A stretch of DNA of 64,000 nucleotides from Asticcacaulis sp. SL142 (GTDB lineage Bacteria; Pseudomonadota; Alphaproteobacteria; Caulobacterales; Caulobacteraceae): assembly GCF_026625745.1 (NCBI RefSeq), contig NZ_CP113061.1, positions 930,001 to 994,000 of the forward strand. Direction: 5' to 3'. The notes under the pieces are model-generated. The model was not told the origin of the DNA. It searched no databases and saw only the letters and a list, made by a program, of their open reading frames with translations. Position 1 is the stretch's first letter; each line of letters opens with the position of its first letter. A program made the translations under genes and the position numbers. This document shows, one piece after another, positions 35,143-43,274 of this stretch.

Positions 35143-36437
35143 GAGCGGTAATCTCCCGGCCACAGCACTTCGCGCCCTTCTTCCATCGCCTGAACCCCCA
35201 TCAGGGCCGCCACGCCGGAGCGGTAGGCGTGCTCAACCATGTAAGGCATTTTTTCCTTAAGCCTGACCGCACTGGCAAAGGCCGCCAGCGAAAGGCCTGT
35301 GCCATCATCATGTCCGGGATCTTCGGGCAGGGCGATACCTTTTGTATCTTTTTTAAGGTCAGGCACCCAACTGGGACCACCGATCGGTACGCGCTCAAAT
35401 ATACCCTTTTCGATCTGGTTGATCAGCTGCACGATCCCCGGTGCCGGTGGCGGGATTTCGCGGTAAAACCTGGAGGTCTCCAGTTCCAGAGTCCCTTTCG
35501 GCCCCATGATCTGAACTTCCAGTCCGTGAAAGCGGTTGCTGCTCAACGAGTCGTACACAAAAGACACGCCGTTAGGGTATTTATAGATAACGTTGACATT
35601 ATCGAAAACTTCGCGGCCATCCTTCCAGTAATTGATGCTGCCATAGCCCACACACGCTACAGGGGGCGCGTCCAGAAACCAGTTGGCGACGTGGAGGTGA
35701 TGGGACGCCAACTCGGTCATCAACCCGGCTGAAAATTGCCGGTATAGCCGCCAGTTGATCAGGGGTTCGAGATCAGGCGACGGTACAGGCCTGCGCCAGT
35801 CAATATTGCGGTGCCAATAGGCCCGGATCTGGGTGATGGGCCCCAAATCCCCGGCCTTGACCTGCGACAGGGCGTGCAGGGCGCTGCGATGGAAAAGCCG
35901 CTGGTGGCCGATCTGAAAAACCTGCGGGCTTTGGTCAGCTGCCATAGCCACGGCCTTGCATTCCTCAATCGTCAGGGCGAGGCTTTTCTCGCAATACACG
36001 CTTTTACCGGCCGCAAAGGCCGATAGACACATAGGCGCATGAAGATGCAAAGGGGTCGCGATCACCACCGCATCTATTGTTTTATCGTCTAGCAAAGCCC
36101 TGTAGTCGCGGTAATACGGCACTTTTTTACCGACCTTGCGCTGAGCGGCGTCCAGACTCGGGGCATATACGTCGCATAGCCCCGCAATCTCGACCGCCGG
36201 TGTCTTCAGCAGGTGTTCCAGCAAGACCTGCCCGCGTGAGCCAGTGCCGATCAGACCGATGCGCACGCGGTCGGACGGACTTTTACCGGCGGGCTGGGCT
36301 TTAAGCGGGGAAAACCATGGCAGTCCCGCCAGTACCGCTGAGGCCGCCGCCCCGCCCGCTATGCGGCGCAATAGCTCACGCCGCGCCGCTGCATGGTGCT
36401 TAAGGCTCAAATCAAGATCAGGAAATTCGTCGTTCAT
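35139..36437 (-). CDS. Gfo/Idh/MocA-family oxidoreductase, Tat-exported
   Basis: A protein of about 432 residues from ATG 36437 (MNDEFPDLDLSLKHHAAARR). The signal is ARRELLRRIAGGAAASAVLA, a Tat type. The cofactor motif is IGLIGTGSRGQVLLEHLL, and the EKP motif appears as VYCEKSLALTIEE, with Ser in place of Pro. ELASHHLHVANWFL carries conserved active-site histidines. It overlaps the ApbE-like gene upstream by 20 bases and the membrane protein gene downstream by four. It is distantly related to the second oxidoreductase in the operon. The substrate is probably a sugar or glycoside. Confidence 0.85.
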   Translation of the reverse strand: MNDEFPDLDLSLKHHAAARRELLRRIAGGAAASAVLAGLPWFSPLKAQPAGKSPSDRVRIGLIGTGSRGQVLLEHLLKTPAVEIAGLCDVYAPSLDAAQRKVGKKVPYYRDYRALLDDKTIDAVVIATPLHLHAPMCLSAFAAGKSVYCEKSLALTIEECKAVAMAADQSPQVFQIGHQRLFHRSALHALSQVKAGDLGPITQIRAYWHRNIDWRRPVPSPDLEPLINWRLYRQFSAGLMTELASHHLHVANWFLDAPPVACVGYGSINYWKDGREVFDNVNVIYKYPNGVSFVYDSLSSNRFHGLEVQIMGPKGTLELETSRFYREIPPPAPGIVQLINQIEKGIFERVPIGGPSWVPDLKKDTKGIALPEDPGHDDGTGLSLAAFASAVRLKEKMPYMVEHAYRSGVAALMGVQAMEEGREVLWPGDYRS

Positions 36438-37239
36438 CACGCCACTCCGACTGTATATCCGTCTGCGTCGCCTGCCCCGTGTCAATATGCGCGGCAACCG
36501 TCCGATCATAATTGCGTAATATTGCCTGACGCTCTTTCGGGGACGCTATAAACAGCGCGGTCGATAAAACCTCGGCCTCCACCGGACATGCACTCTTAAC
36601 CGCCACCATATGGGTGCCGTTCGCCCATGTGCCGGTGCGCGGGTCAACGATATGGCGGCGATTATCAGTCTGGCCGGAAATCGACAGGGCCTGATCATTC
36701 AGATCAAACGTGGCCTCACCGCCGCCCGCCAGCCCCACTGACCAGGCCCCGCCTGACGGGTGTTCACCCATGGCGACAATCGAGCTGTCGCCAAAACTCA
36801 AGAACGCCTGCACAATACCTCTGCTCTCAAGCCAATCCCGCACACCCGCCAAAGCGATACCTTTACCGACGCCGCCAAAATCAAATCTCATGCCCGCTTC
36901 GAGGAACCGGACGGTCTGGCGCTGATCATCAAACGCTACCTTACCGAGCCCGCCGGCCGCAATATCGAACAGGCCGTGAGTGCGCCGGTTATGGTTCCGG
37001 CACGCGCACAGTACCGCCCACAGCGCATCGGATACGTCCACGGCATGGTCAAAGGCGCAATGATTCAGCCGATAGGTCTCACCCGGCCGAAAACGGCTTA
37101 GCAATGTCTCCTGCTGATCGACATAGCGCTCAATGCTGCGGATAAGGCCAAGGCCTTGAGCCTCAGCCACCCCCGGCAGCACGATCGACAGCCGGGTATT
37201 CATGGCGAAAAAGGTATGGTGGAAAACCGCGCCGGGCAT
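36418..37239 (-). CDS. ApbE-family FAD:protein FMN transferase-like protein
   Basis: The ATG at 37239 (MPGAVFHHTFFAMNTRLSIV) follows the stop of the DUF1080 gene by one base, giving 273 residues. ApbE signatures are LSRFRPGETYRLN, FDFGGVGKGIALAGVRDWL and HIVDPRTGTWANG. In characterised ApbE proteins a C-terminal Asp (as in ADALATA) binds the metal; here the segment is VEAEVLSTALF, with Glu at the likely position. ApbE links FMN covalently to Thr/Ser of exported redox proteins. No signal peptide or lipobox is seen, so cytoplasmic action or an atypical role is possible. No FMN-binding-domain partner is visible in the operon. Confidence 0.8.
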   Translation of the reverse strand: MPGAVFHHTFFAMNTRLSIVLPGVAEAQGLGLIRSIERYVDQQETLLSRFRPGETYRLNHCAFDHAVDVSDALWAVLCACRNHNRRTHGLFDIAAGGLGKVAFDDQRQTVRFLEAGMRFDFGGVGKGIALAGVRDWLESRGIVQAFLSFGDSSIVAMGEHPSGGAWSVGLAGGGEATFDLNDQALSISGQTDNRRHIVDPRTGTWANGTHMVAVKSACPVEAEVLSTALFIASPKERQAILRNYDRTVAAHIDTGQATQTDIQSEWRDERRIS

Positions 37240-37240
37240 A

Positions 37241-38038
37241 TCAGCCGCCCGCCGGCACCCGGATTTTGATATTCCGGAACGATACGGTATTACCGTGATC
37301 CTGCAACAGGATATGACCATCACGCCATTCCCCGAAAGCCGGAATATCCTTGAACTTGCTTTGGGCGACCGCCGCGCGGAAGGCGGGCGAGCCGCGGGTA
37401 AACTCAACCGTCTTTACCCCGTTAAGCCAGTAGGTTACCTGACCGTCCTTTGACAGAATACGGGCATTGTTCCACTGCCCCGGCGGCAGCACATGCTTGT
37501 CCTTGGGGGCCGCCATCACGTCATAGAACGAGCCTATCGTGCGGTTGCCGTCGCGTCCGGCCTTGGCATCAGGGTGAAGGTCATCGTCAAGAACCTGAAA
37601 TTCCATTCCGATACCTGATCCAACCTTGACGGGCTTACCCGTGACGCGGTCGATCGGAGACACATCAGTTTGCGCAAATATTTTTATGCCACTGTTCGCG
37701 CCCGGGGAAATTTTAAAATCGACACTAAGTTCGAAATCCGAATAACGGGCGCGCGTAATGATATCGCCGCCGCCCTGAGATTCCTCACCGCCCTTTTCAT
37801 GAATAGTGAGCGTGCCGTCGCACAGACTCCAGCCTTTGGCCGGGAAACTGTCTGAGTGCAGCCCGCGCCAGCCATCCGACGTCCGCCCATCCCACAACAG
37901 TGTCCAGCCCTGTGCGGTCTCGGTCGCCGTCAGCCGATTGACGGACGCATCAGACGCTACCGGATCGCAGACTTGCGCGACACCGGCAGAAGAGACTGAA
38001 GCGAGCAAAAGTACGAACAAACCCGTTTTTTTTAACAT
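37241..38038 (-). CDS. DUF1080 protein (3-keto-disaccharide hydrolase type), secreted
   Basis: A 265-residue concanavalin-like protein. MLKKTGLFVLLLASVSSAGV is a signal peptide; the ATG at 38038 is preferred over the one at 38053. Family motifs are GWTLLWDGRTSDGWRGL, GWSLCDGTLTIHEKGG, DFELSVDFKISPGANSGI and GQWNNARILSKDGQVTYWLN. DUF1080 members have been shown to hydrolyse 3-keto-glycosides. First gene of an operon that also encodes two exported oxidoreductases, which suggests oxidation of a glycoside at C3 and then cleavage of the keto product in the periplasm. Confidence 0.88.
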   Translation of the reverse strand: MLKKTGLFVLLLASVSSAGVAQVCDPVASDASVNRLTATETAQGWTLLWDGRTSDGWRGLHSDSFPAKGWSLCDGTLTIHEKGGEESQGGGDIITRARYSDFELSVDFKISPGANSGIKIFAQTDVSPIDRVTGKPVKVGSGIGMEFQVLDDDLHPDAKAGRDGNRTIGSFYDVMAAPKDKHVLPPGQWNNARILSKDGQVTYWLNGVKTVEFTRGSPAFRAAVAQSKFKDIPAFGEWRDGHILLQDHGNTVSFRNIKIRVPAGG

Positions 38039-38257
38039 GATTACCCATTTCATTCAAAGCATCAGGCTTATATCGAATTGTACAGGGTAATGTTGTGAGT
38101 TGTGGCGCATGTTGTCGGTCGCAGACACACAACGCGCTATTCCGACCATCCCTGTTGTTTTTATAGGTGCATCAGCACCGCTTTCATCAAGGGATAGGCG
38201 ATAACCTAAAAGCTGTCAATACATTGGATAGACCAGTTTACTCCAAAAATAAAAAAT

Positions 38258-38268
38258 AGGCCTTACCA
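38258..38268. promoter_or_regulatory. Putative FadR/GntR-type site 3
   Basis: AGGCCTTACCA followed by AAAA, one base different from the sites at 33259, 33367 and 42398. It lies upstream of the DUF1080 operon and just after the GntR gene. Confidence 0.45.
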
Positions 38269-38291
38269 AAAACCAACGCGGATTTACGCTC

Positions 38292-39080
38292 TCAGGCCCC
38301 CATCTTCTGGGTACGATGAAGAACTCTCTGACGCTGCTGGTGTAGTTTTGAGCGCAAAGCATCGATCTCAGCGGTTTCGGTCGCATCCAGCACATAGTCG
38401 CGAACCTGCTCAAGGTGCATGCGCATGGCCTCCCGCGCCGCCATCGCATCATGGGCCGCCAAAGCGTTCAAAATGCTTTCGTGTTCATTAATACGCGCTG
38501 TAGCCCCGCCCCCTAAGGCGCGCGTCATTATCTGTGAAGCCAATGGCGAATTGCGCCGAAGATCCCACATTAATTCAACCGCTGCCGCCAGAGCGCTGTT
38601 ATTTGACATGGCCGCGATGCGCATGTGAAAACTGCGATCGGCCAGTTCACGAACCAAGGGATCACTATCCATCATCTCGGCAAGACATTGTTTTAAAAAA
38701 TCTATATCATCCGGCGTCGCGGTCTCTGCTGCCAGACCCGCCGCGGCGCCCTCAACGAAGATGCGCGCCTCCAGCAACTCAAAAGCGCCCACGCTCAGAT
38801 CGACAACCGCAGGCGTTGACGTTTCCACTATCGCACGGTTATCGCCATTTAAAACATAGATACCGGAACGGTCACGAATTTCGACAACCCCCATGATTTC
38901 AAGGGCAATCATAGCCTCACGGATTGTAGGTCGGCTGACGCCCAAGGTTTCCGCCAGATCACGTTCAGCTGGCAACTTACAACCAGGCACATATTCCCCC
39001 TCCTGGATTGCCGCGATCATCTTATCGGCCACACGCCGGTATAACCGATCAGGTTGAGGCGAGTTTTCGTGCATACTCAT
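38292..39080 (-). CDS. FadR-subfamily GntR transcriptional regulator
   Basis: A 262-residue regulator with an N-terminal GntR winged helix (PDRLYRRVADKMIAAIQEGE, PGCKLPAERDLAETLGVSRP and TIREAMIALEIMGVVEIR) and a C-terminal all-helical FCD ligand domain (from FELLEARIFVEGAAAGLAAE). FCD metal-site candidates are DRSFHMRIA and the final HDAMAAREAMRMHLEQV. Regulators of this type bind sugar acids or other small carboxylates. It lies between the DUF1080 operon and a TonB receptor, both of which have TGGCCTTACCA-like sites upstream, so it probably controls both. An inverted repeat lies upstream of its own start. Confidence 0.92.
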   Translation of the reverse strand: MSMHENSPQPDRLYRRVADKMIAAIQEGEYVPGCKLPAERDLAETLGVSRPTIREAMIALEIMGVVEIRDRSGIYVLNGDNRAIVETSTPAVVDLSVGAFELLEARIFVEGAAAGLAAETATPDDIDFLKQCLAEMMDSDPLVRELADRSFHMRIAAMSNNSALAAAVELMWDLRRNSPLASQIMTRALGGGATARINEHESILNALAAHDAMAAREAMRMHLEQVRDYVLDATETAEIDALRSKLHQQRQRVLHRTQKMGA

Positions 39081-39112
39081 TAAAAATTACTCATGGTTTC
39101 ATGATAGCGGCA

Positions 39113-39129
39113 AAGTATTTTGTATACTT
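39113..39129. promoter_or_regulatory. Inverted repeat upstream of the GntR gene
   Basis: AAGTAT (39113-39118) and ATACTT (39124-39129) face each other around TTTGT, 33 bp upstream of the regulator start. It could be a promoter element or a binding site; it does not match the TGGCCTTACCA sites. Confidence 0.3.
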
Positions 39130-39202
39130 CTACTCTACCCCTTACACGCAAGGCAAGCACCCGGCCAACTTATAGTGACGGCAGTTTCACATTGTTTTCA
39201 TC

Positions 39203-39230
39203 AAAAAAAACCGGCTCAATTAAGAGCCGG
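39203..39230 (-). terminator. Rho-independent terminator after the third receptor
   Basis: On the minus strand CCGGCTC and GAGCCGG form a 7-bp stem followed by eight T. A second hairpin, GTCCGAG with CTCGGAC, lies just upstream at about 39234-39252. Confidence 0.9.
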
Positions 39231-39325
39231 GGAGTCCGAGTCCGGCTCGGACACAGGTCGCCGCCGCCTTACACAGATTAAACCAGGATCAAACTGTGTT
39301 GAGGCTGCGGCAAGCCCTGCCAGAT

Positions 39326-42300
39326 TTAGTACTGAGCGCGCCAGCCAAACAGGATGGTTGTGCCCGGACGCTGATAACCATAGGGCACGTTCTCAAAGCC
39401 AATATAGCTCTTGAAGCCCTGATTATCGACGTTGGTGACATCCAGTGTCAGGGTCTGATCAAAGCCAAAAGCCTTGAACTTATAAGCCCCCGACATATCG
39501 ATCTGGTGGCGTTCGGCCCCGTACCAGTTATAGGGCATGCTGTTGGGTGATGGCAGCAGGCCGGTCGTGGTTTCCCCTACCTTGGAGTAGCTGACCCGCA
39601 CCGAATAGGCGTCATGCTCATAGTAACCGGTCAGGTTATAGGTATATTCCGGAATACCCGTGGCCAGATTGGCCTGATCAAAGTCAAACTGTGTGTAGTT
39701 GAAGGTATAGCCAAGCCCGTCCAGCAGATTGTCGAGTGGCTGCACCCAGATAAATTCCTGCCCCGTCAGAACCAGTTTAAGATCGGAGTTCTGTGGGGTA
39801 GACAAGGTGATAACCGCCGAGTCTGCCAGTGACGGGTTCGCCGTCAGAGCCGCCACCGTTGTGCCCAGATTCACGGCCATCGATGTCTGCTGAGTGGGGC
39901 TAATGTTTTCATAGCCGATGCCCAGCGTACTGAATGGTACCTGAATATTTACGCGGCTGGTGTAGTTTTCGATTTCCTTGCGGAACCAGGTAAAGCCGAC
40001 ATAGCCGGTATCGCCGGTATAGTACTCACCGCCAATATCGAGGTTTTTAGAATAATAAGGTTTGAGGTTCGGGTTGCCCTGACTGGCGCTCTGGGCGGAC
40101 GGATCGCTGAAGCCCAGTTGAGACGACATATCCGACGGGTTGGCGCGGGTCATGGTTTTTGAGGCGGCAAAGCGGATATTCAGCTTTTCTGTGGCTTTTG
40201 CGACCACGTTGAAAGCCGGTAAGGCATCCTCATATTTACGATCCGTCGTAATATAAACGACCTGATTGTTGATAATCGACGGCGAGGTAATGGTTTGCTC
40301 TGTTTTTTGCAGGCGATAGCCAAAATTGGAGCGAATGGGTACCGTAAACAAGGTACCGTCATAGGACGCCATAAGGAAGGACGAGGTGATATCTTCCTCA
40401 ATATTGGTTGAACCAGCACCGTTAGAAGAATTGCCTGTAGTTACGTTACCGGGCGCGGCTACCAGTGCATTCAGATTAACGGCAGTGGATATCTTGTTGA
40501 AATCAGGGATGACCCATTTATCAAATCCCGCACCTGAGACCCCCGTCCCTTCGTAGACTGAACGCGACATCGGAGTCATATAATTTGACAGGCTGGAATC
40601 AGGTATCGCCGCCGTATAGGCGGTGCGCAAGGCTTCGGAATTATCACGGATATCCATTTCGCGGACGAATTTATCCGTAGCCCATCCTCCCTTGATCGTC
40701 CAGTCACCCAGGAACTTTGTCGCATTCAGGCGAATGGCAGAGGTTTCGACTTCACGCATGTCGCGCTGAAGCGTCATCTGGCTGGTAAAAGTACGCCAGC
40801 CGATTGTAGGGTCGTTCAGGTCGAGGCTCGACTGAATGGTCGGAATATCGTTACCCCCGTCATTGACATAGGTGGTCGTAGTCTCCACCTGGAATGGCGA
40901 GCGATATTTCAGATAAAGGGTGCGCCGTTCAAATTCAGACTCCATTCGCCCGACCTGGCCGTCAATGACCCAGGTATCGCTCGGATTCCATACGAAGCCG
41001 GCATTGACGCTGATGTACGAGGTTTCATCCAGATAGAAGTTGCTTTCCGAGAAAAAGCTCGAATTAGCAAAGGTGCCGGAAGTCACAACATTGTTGCTGT
41101 CAACTTCCATATTGATGGGGATCATGCCGCCGTTATAGTCATCGCCCGGTCCGGTGCCGCGAATGGCCCACATCATATTGGCCCTAAGGGCCTCACGTTC
41201 GGCCTGACCACCCAGGATATCGAGCGTAAACCTTAGATTATCCTCCGGACGGAACTCCAGCGCAATCAGCCCGACCTTGTTGGTCGTTTCGCCATCCAGA
41301 ATAGAGTTACGCCCAAGACGGGGCAGAATGGCGCCTTTGATCTGATCCGTCGTCAGACCGGGATTGAGCGCCAGCAGGCCGTTGAGATCCAGCGCCCCCG
41401 GCGTCAAACCATTGCCGGTGTAACCATAAACCGTATTACTGAATCTGAACTGGTTCGAGCCACCGGGATTAACCACCGCGCCGCCGCCAGGAAATTGTGC
41501 TGCCGGATCGCAACTCGTGCAAAAGTTGGCAAGGTTCGGATCGCCCCAACCGATGGTTTCAAAGCCGGCGGTGTAAATTTTACGATCCGTCTGGGTATAG
41601 CCGGCTAGAATGCCAAACTTGTCCCACGTCTTTGAAAACACGCCCGTAAAGCGCGGTGCCATCTCTTCGATGGAAGTATTGTAATTGCCCTGCGCTGCCA
41701 GAACGATATGGGTCCCCTTGCGATCAAACGGACGCGCATTTTGAACATTGACCGTACCGGCAATCCCGCCTTCGAGGGTTTCAGCGCTCGGGGTCTTGGA
41801 AACATCGACGCGGTTGAACAGCCCGGTCGGGAACATATCAAGGTCAACGCTGCGGTTTGGCGACGAGCCGGTAAAGCCGAAGTCAGACGCCACCATCACA
41901 CGGTTGCCGTTCATGGTCACCTGAGTGAAACTGCCCGGCAGCGCGCGTACCGAGACCTGTGTCCCCTCGCCGCTGAGAGCATCACGCTGAACGACCATGC
42001 CGGGAACGCGCTGCATGGATTCGGCCATGTTCAGATCAGGAAACTTGCCCAGATCCTCAGAGAAAATCGTCTCGGTAAAGTTAGTGGCATTTTTCTTAGC
42101 GTTGGTGGCACTGCGTAGTGACGCGCGGTATCCGGTGACAACTACGACCGTGGTGTCATCCTCTTCGGCGGCTACCGGAACGTCGGCATTCTGTGCATAA
42201 GCGCCGGCACCTGACAGGGCGGTCAGAACGGTTGCGCTCATCAGGGCGGCTTTGATGGTTTTGTGGCGTTGTGATAGGTTTGGCACTTTTCCTCCTGAGT

Positions 42301-42337
42301 TCCGTTCGGAACTTCCCGTTTTATAATTAATGGGCAT
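39326..42337 (-). CDS. TonB-dependent receptor (carbohydrate-type)
   Basis: A 1,003-residue outer-membrane receptor. The signal sequence is around residues 20-48 (LSQRHKTIKAALMSATVLTA to AYAQ). A TonB-box-like stretch (DDTTVVVVTGYRASL) is followed by the plug (TETIFSEDLGKFPDLNMAES, MQRVPGMVVQRD, VSVRALPGSFTQVTMNGNRV). The barrel ends in FGWRAQY. This long subfamily with AESMQRVPG is abundant in Caulobacterales and Xanthomonadales and is tied to glycan uptake. A TGGCCTTACCA site lies 61-71 bp before the ATG. With the regulator and the DUF1080 operon it probably forms a glycoside utilisation locus. Confidence 0.93.
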   Translation of the reverse strand: MPINYKTGSSERNSGGKVPNLSQRHKTIKAALMSATVLTALSGAGAYAQNADVPVAAEEDDTTVVVVTGYRASLRSATNAKKNATNFTETIFSEDLGKFPDLNMAESMQRVPGMVVQRDALSGEGTQVSVRALPGSFTQVTMNGNRVMVASDFGFTGSSPNRSVDLDMFPTGLFNRVDVSKTPSAETLEGGIAGTVNVQNARPFDRKGTHIVLAAQGNYNTSIEEMAPRFTGVFSKTWDKFGILAGYTQTDRKIYTAGFETIGWGDPNLANFCTSCDPAAQFPGGGAVVNPGGSNQFRFSNTVYGYTGNGLTPGALDLNGLLALNPGLTTDQIKGAILPRLGRNSILDGETTNKVGLIALEFRPEDNLRFTLDILGGQAEREALRANMMWAIRGTGPGDDYNGGMIPINMEVDSNNVVTSGTFANSSFFSESNFYLDETSYISVNAGFVWNPSDTWVIDGQVGRMESEFERRTLYLKYRSPFQVETTTTYVNDGGNDIPTIQSSLDLNDPTIGWRTFTSQMTLQRDMREVETSAIRLNATKFLGDWTIKGGWATDKFVREMDIRDNSEALRTAYTAAIPDSSLSNYMTPMSRSVYEGTGVSGAGFDKWVIPDFNKISTAVNLNALVAAPGNVTTGNSSNGAGSTNIEEDITSSFLMASYDGTLFTVPIRSNFGYRLQKTEQTITSPSIINNQVVYITTDRKYEDALPAFNVVAKATEKLNIRFAASKTMTRANPSDMSSQLGFSDPSAQSASQGNPNLKPYYSKNLDIGGEYYTGDTGYVGFTWFRKEIENYTSRVNIQVPFSTLGIGYENISPTQQTSMAVNLGTTVAALTANPSLADSAVITLSTPQNSDLKLVLTGQEFIWVQPLDNLLDGLGYTFNYTQFDFDQANLATGIPEYTYNLTGYYEHDAYSVRVSYSKVGETTTGLLPSPNSMPYNWYGAERHQIDMSGAYKFKAFGFDQTLTLDVTNVDNQGFKSYIGFENVPYGYQRPGTTILFGWRAQY

Positions 42338-42397
42338 CTCTGCATGGGCAGAAAATACCGGTGCAGCCTATGAAAGGAATTACCAAGCGTCAAGCTC

Positions 42398-42408
42398 TGG
42401 CCTTACCA
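42398..42408. promoter_or_regulatory. Putative FadR/GntR-type site 4, receptor promoter
   Basis: TGGCCTTACCA followed by A, 61 bp upstream of the receptor start. This is the best placed copy for direct control of a promoter. Confidence 0.55.
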
Positions 42409-42604
42409 ATAAGTAGACTGTGGCCTGACTTCAACACGTTTTGGTTGAAAATGTTACCAGTTACAAAAAAGGCAATATATATCAGAGGTTTAAATAAGTA
42501 ATATTAATAACCCGAAAATATTTAAACTGGCTTTTTCATTGCGTAGCTTGCTCTACAACCGTTGCACTACATGCTCCTCAGCAGATAGCGCAAAGAGAAA
42601 AGCT

Positions 42605-42635
42605 AAAAAAAAAAGCGCGGCTCGAAGCGCGCGCT
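42605..42635 (-). terminator. Strong terminator without an obvious upstream gene
   Basis: On the minus strand AGCGCG, an inner GCT-TCG-AGC hairpin and CGCGCT are followed by ten T. The only minus-strand feature before it is the truncated tRNA end 430 bp away, which has its own terminator. Confidence 0.7.
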
Positions 42636-42723
42636 CTGTATTCAGTTGCAGAAGCCATTACGTCTTACTCGCCGACAAATGCCACGTCAATCTGGCATGG
42701 CCAACGAACACGCCTGCAAATAT

Positions 42724-42734
42724 TGGTCTTACCT
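42724..42734. promoter_or_regulatory. Degenerate FadR/GntR-type site 5
   Basis: TGGTCTTACCT differs at two positions from the other copies. It has no adjacent gene start and may be chance or a leftover. Confidence 0.25.
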
Positions 42735-42949
42735 AATGACAGGGCATATTAAATTAGTCCGTGGCGGTCGAATACGGGCAAGGTGATTTCCATCCCTCGA
42801 CGTCGTAGTTAATTCTAAGGCTGTTACCGCACGTTTAGGCAAACCTGAAGTCTAAGTTCCGTTGTAGAGACGTACAGCTACATTGCCGACCTCGTGCTGA
42901 GGTGTCGCTAGAAGTGTAAACACTTTACCTTTTTGTAAGGATATCTGAG

Positions 42950-43045
42950 ATGAAGACGGGGAATAGGTTTTCGGAGGCGTTCAAACAGGACGCGTTGGCG
43001 CCGTTGGATTTGGACGCAGAAAAGCCTCCCGAAGGAGGCTTTTAA
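42950..43045 (+). pseudogene. Remnant of a transposase N-terminus (IS3-like)
   Basis: A 31-codon frame begins MKTGNRFSEAFKQDALAPLD, which resembles the first residues of IS3-family OrfA proteins (RFSEEFKxDAV). It stops within the hairpin at 43021. An inverted repeat AAGTG-TAAA-CACTT upstream could be part of an insertion-sequence end. No further transposase sequence follows. Confidence 0.4.
43021..43044 (-). terminator. Terminator of the displaced tRNA-fMet end
   Basis: GCCTCC-CGAA-GGAGGC with flanking AAAA and TTTT can work in both directions. On the minus strand it follows the tRNA 3' end by 22 bases, as expected of the native tRNA terminator. Confidence 0.8.
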
Positions 43046-43065
43046 TGTGATGATATTTTAATTTT

Positions 43066-43110
43066 GGTTGCGGGGGCCAGATTTGAACTGACGACCTTCA
43101 GGTTATGAGA
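43066..43110 (-). tRNA. 3' fragment (45 nt) of initiator tRNA-fMet, probable attachment site
   Basis: On the minus strand the sequence runs CTCATAACCTGAAGG, TCGTCAGTTCAAATCT, GGCCCCCGCAACCA. This is the anticodon loop (CAT), variable region, T arm, acceptor 3' strand and CCA of initiator tRNA in alphaproteobacteria. The 5' half is missing: upstream of the anticodon loop the sequence no longer matches. Fragments like this arise when an element integrates into a tRNA gene and restores the gene at its other end. A frameshifted integrase gene starts 165 bp to the right. Confidence 0.85.
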
Positions 43111-43274
43111 TAGCCAAATCGACATTTTTCTTTATCCGCACTCGTCCACACATGCCCGACATGTCGTTGTTTTATTTTATCTTTCTTGACATAAATCGCC
43201 ATCACGATACGCTCATGTCCACGCCTATTTTCCTCCAAGTGGTAGCTATTTGGTAGCTATTCGAGGTGCACGCC

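Larger units (their letters stand above)
42338..43065. other. Non-coding stretch between the third receptor and the tRNA fragment
   Basis: No intact gene is supported. It holds the receptor promoter region with a GntR-type site (42398), a strong minus-strand terminator (42605-42635) without an obvious gene in front of it, a degenerate GntR-type site (42724), a transposase-like remnant (42950) and the terminator of the displaced tRNA end (43021). Confidence 0.7.

Noticed and set aside
42539-42736. 65-codon frame in the intergenic region
   Set aside because: It runs through a strong terminator hairpin and an A-run and has no protein-like features.
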